This document shows, one piece after another, positions 63,230 to 64,000 of a stretch of 64,000 nt of DNA. The translations under genes were made by a program, and so were the position numbers. Source of the DNA: Rodentibacter sp. Ppn85. GTDB lineage: Bacteria; Pseudomonadota; Gammaproteobacteria; Enterobacterales; Pasteurellaceae. Location: the NCBI RefSeq assembly GCF_001999335.1, contig NZ_MLHS01000018.1, positions 1 through 64,000 on the forward strand, in the 5' to 3' direction. How positions within the stretch are numbered: position 1 is the first letter of the stretch; every line of letters starts with the position of its first letter. The notes under the pieces were generated by a model that had not been told where the DNA came from, ran no database searches, and worked only from the letters and a program-made list of their open reading frames with translations.

Positions 63230-63778
63230 ATGCAATTAGATAAACAAAATCTGATCTGGATTGATTTAGAAATGACCGGCTTGGAACCGGATAAAGAACG
63301 TATTATTGAAATCGCAACTATCGTAACAGACAAAGATCTCAATATTCTTGCGGAGGGCCCGGTCCTTGCCATTCACCAAAGCGATGATTTATTAGGAAAA
63401 ATGTCCGAATGGTGTGTAAAAACTCACACCGCAAACGGCTTAGTGGAGCGCGTAAAAGCCAGCAAACTCACCGAACGGGCTGCCGAATTACAAATCTTAG
63501 ATTTCCTGAAACGTTGGGTACCCAAAGGTGCATCGCCAATTTGCGGCAATAGTGTTGCACAGGATAAACGATTTCTTTACCAATATATGCCGGATCTGGC
63601 CGATTATTTCCACTATCGTCATTTGGATGTCAGCACATTAAAAGAACTTGCCGCCCGTTGGAAACCTGATATTTTAGAAGGTTTTAAAAAGGCGAATACG
63701 CACTTAGCCTTAGATGATATTCGTGAATCCATTAAAGAACTCGCCTATTATCGCGAGCATTTCATTAAATTAGATTGA
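63230..63778 (+). CDS. orn: Oligoribonuclease
   Basis: This 182-residue DEDDh 3'-5' exonuclease degrades 2-5 base RNA fragments. The first acidic pair is in [17 protein letters not shown] (D12, E14). [18 protein letters not shown] and [17 protein letters not shown] hold the remaining catalytic residues. I start at 63230; a longer in-frame start at 63140 would overlap rsgA. Confidence 0.96.
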   Translation: MQLDKQNLIWIDLEMTGLEPDKERIIEIATIVTDKDLNILAEGPVLAIHQSDDLLGKMSEWCVKTHTANGLVERVKASKLTERAAELQILDFLKRWVPKGASPICGNSVAQDKRFLYQYMPDLADYFHYRHLDVSTLKELAARWKPDILEGFKKANTHLALDDIRESIKELAYYREHFIKLD

Positions 63779-63818
63779 CGAAAACTTAGTCAGGTAAGCC
63801 ATTTTGAAAAATTTGCTC

Positions 63819-63846
63819 TTGCAAGAGAAAAAAATATTCGTATAAT
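63819..63846 (+). promoter_or_regulatory. tRNA-Gly promoter
   Basis: TTGCAA, 16 bases and a perfect TATAAT lie before the tRNA-Gly pair. The GC-rich GCGAGCCC after the -10 resembles discriminators of stable-RNA promoters. Confidence 0.8.
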
Positions 63847-63871
63847 GCGAGCCCATTCACTGATGTGAACT

Positions 63872-63947
<76 letters not shown>

Positions 63948-63961
63948 ATTTTACACTCACT

Positions 63962-64000
63962 GCGGGAATAGCTCAGTTGGTAGAGCACAACCTTGCCAAG
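63962..64000 (+). tRNA. tRNA-Gly (GCC), partial, cut by window end
   Basis: The first 39 bases of a second tRNA-Gly, identical to the first except that ACGACC becomes ACAACC in the anticodon stem. The anticodon GCC is visible. The rest lies beyond the window. The spacer is 14 bases. Confidence 0.93.

Overview
The window looks like chromosomal DNA of a Pasteurellaceae bacterium of the Haemophilus/Aggregatibacter/Rodentibacter type. The strongest sign is the nine-base DNA-uptake signal AAGTGCGGT (or ACCGCACTT), which recurs dozens of times on both strands, inside genes and in terminators. The protein sequences and several gene neighbourhoods also match Haemophilus influenzae (lpxM-TauE-mepA-aroC-mscK-menE-seqA, fldA-fur, tmcA, rimK/grxA). 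Species cannot be fixed from sequence reading alone. L-arabinose genes, a lacZ, a mannose PTS and a complete icd-acnB-gltA set set it apart from H. influenzae itself.

Layout. 1-9.2 kb: a leftward run seqA-menE-mscK-aroC-mepA-TauE-lpxM (replication control, menaquinone, mechanosensitive channel, chorismate, murein, lipid A). 9.3-11.2 kb: ybfF, then fldA-fur. 11.2-15.3 kb: an orphan OppA-like lipoprotein, a YbaN-like membrane protein and prlC. 15.4-17.7 kb: a small accessory block of unrecognised genes with a membrane-anchored SMI1/KNR4 (SUKH) protein and the decayed start of a second SUKH copy. 17.8-21.2 kb: fabB and mnmC. 21.3-29.4 kb: a full arabinose uptake and regulation locus, araFGH-araC-araBA, all leftward, with recognisable AraC and CRP sites at two promoters; araD is absent here. 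29.4-35 kb: mfd, a tiny DUF5363-like gene and tmcA. 35.2-38.3 kb: mannose PTS manXYZ and a small membrane gene. 38.4-45.2 kb: arcB, valS, a second accessory pocket (coiled-coil membrane protein, yqfB with a stop at codon 2, a lipoprotein with 13 hexanucleotide repeats) and holC. 45.7-49.1 kb: fumC, a secreted chalcone-isomerase-like protein, rimK and grxA. 49.5-54.7 kb: icd-acnB-gltA, the oxidative branch of the TCA cycle. 54.9-62 kb: lacZ with a CRP-centred palindrome upstream, manA, and ptsH-ptsI-crr. 62.1-64 kb: rsgA, orn and two tandem tRNA-Gly(GCC) genes, the second cut by the window edge.

How it fits together. Much of the window is carbon supply and its control. The general PTS (ptsHI-crr) would feed phosphate to ManXYZ and, through Crr, set cAMP levels. 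Good CRP sites lie before araF, araB, manX and lacZ, so these look like one catabolite-controlled set. ManA links mannose-6-phosphate to glycolysis. ArcB, FumC and the icd-acnB-gltA cluster belong to respiratory/TCA control.

The most unusual items are the SUKH block at 15.4-17.7 kb, the nonsense codon in yqfB, the repeat-containing lipoprotein, and the AraC site pairs, one of them reversed relative to its promoter. I found no insertion sequence, prophage or CRISPR array.
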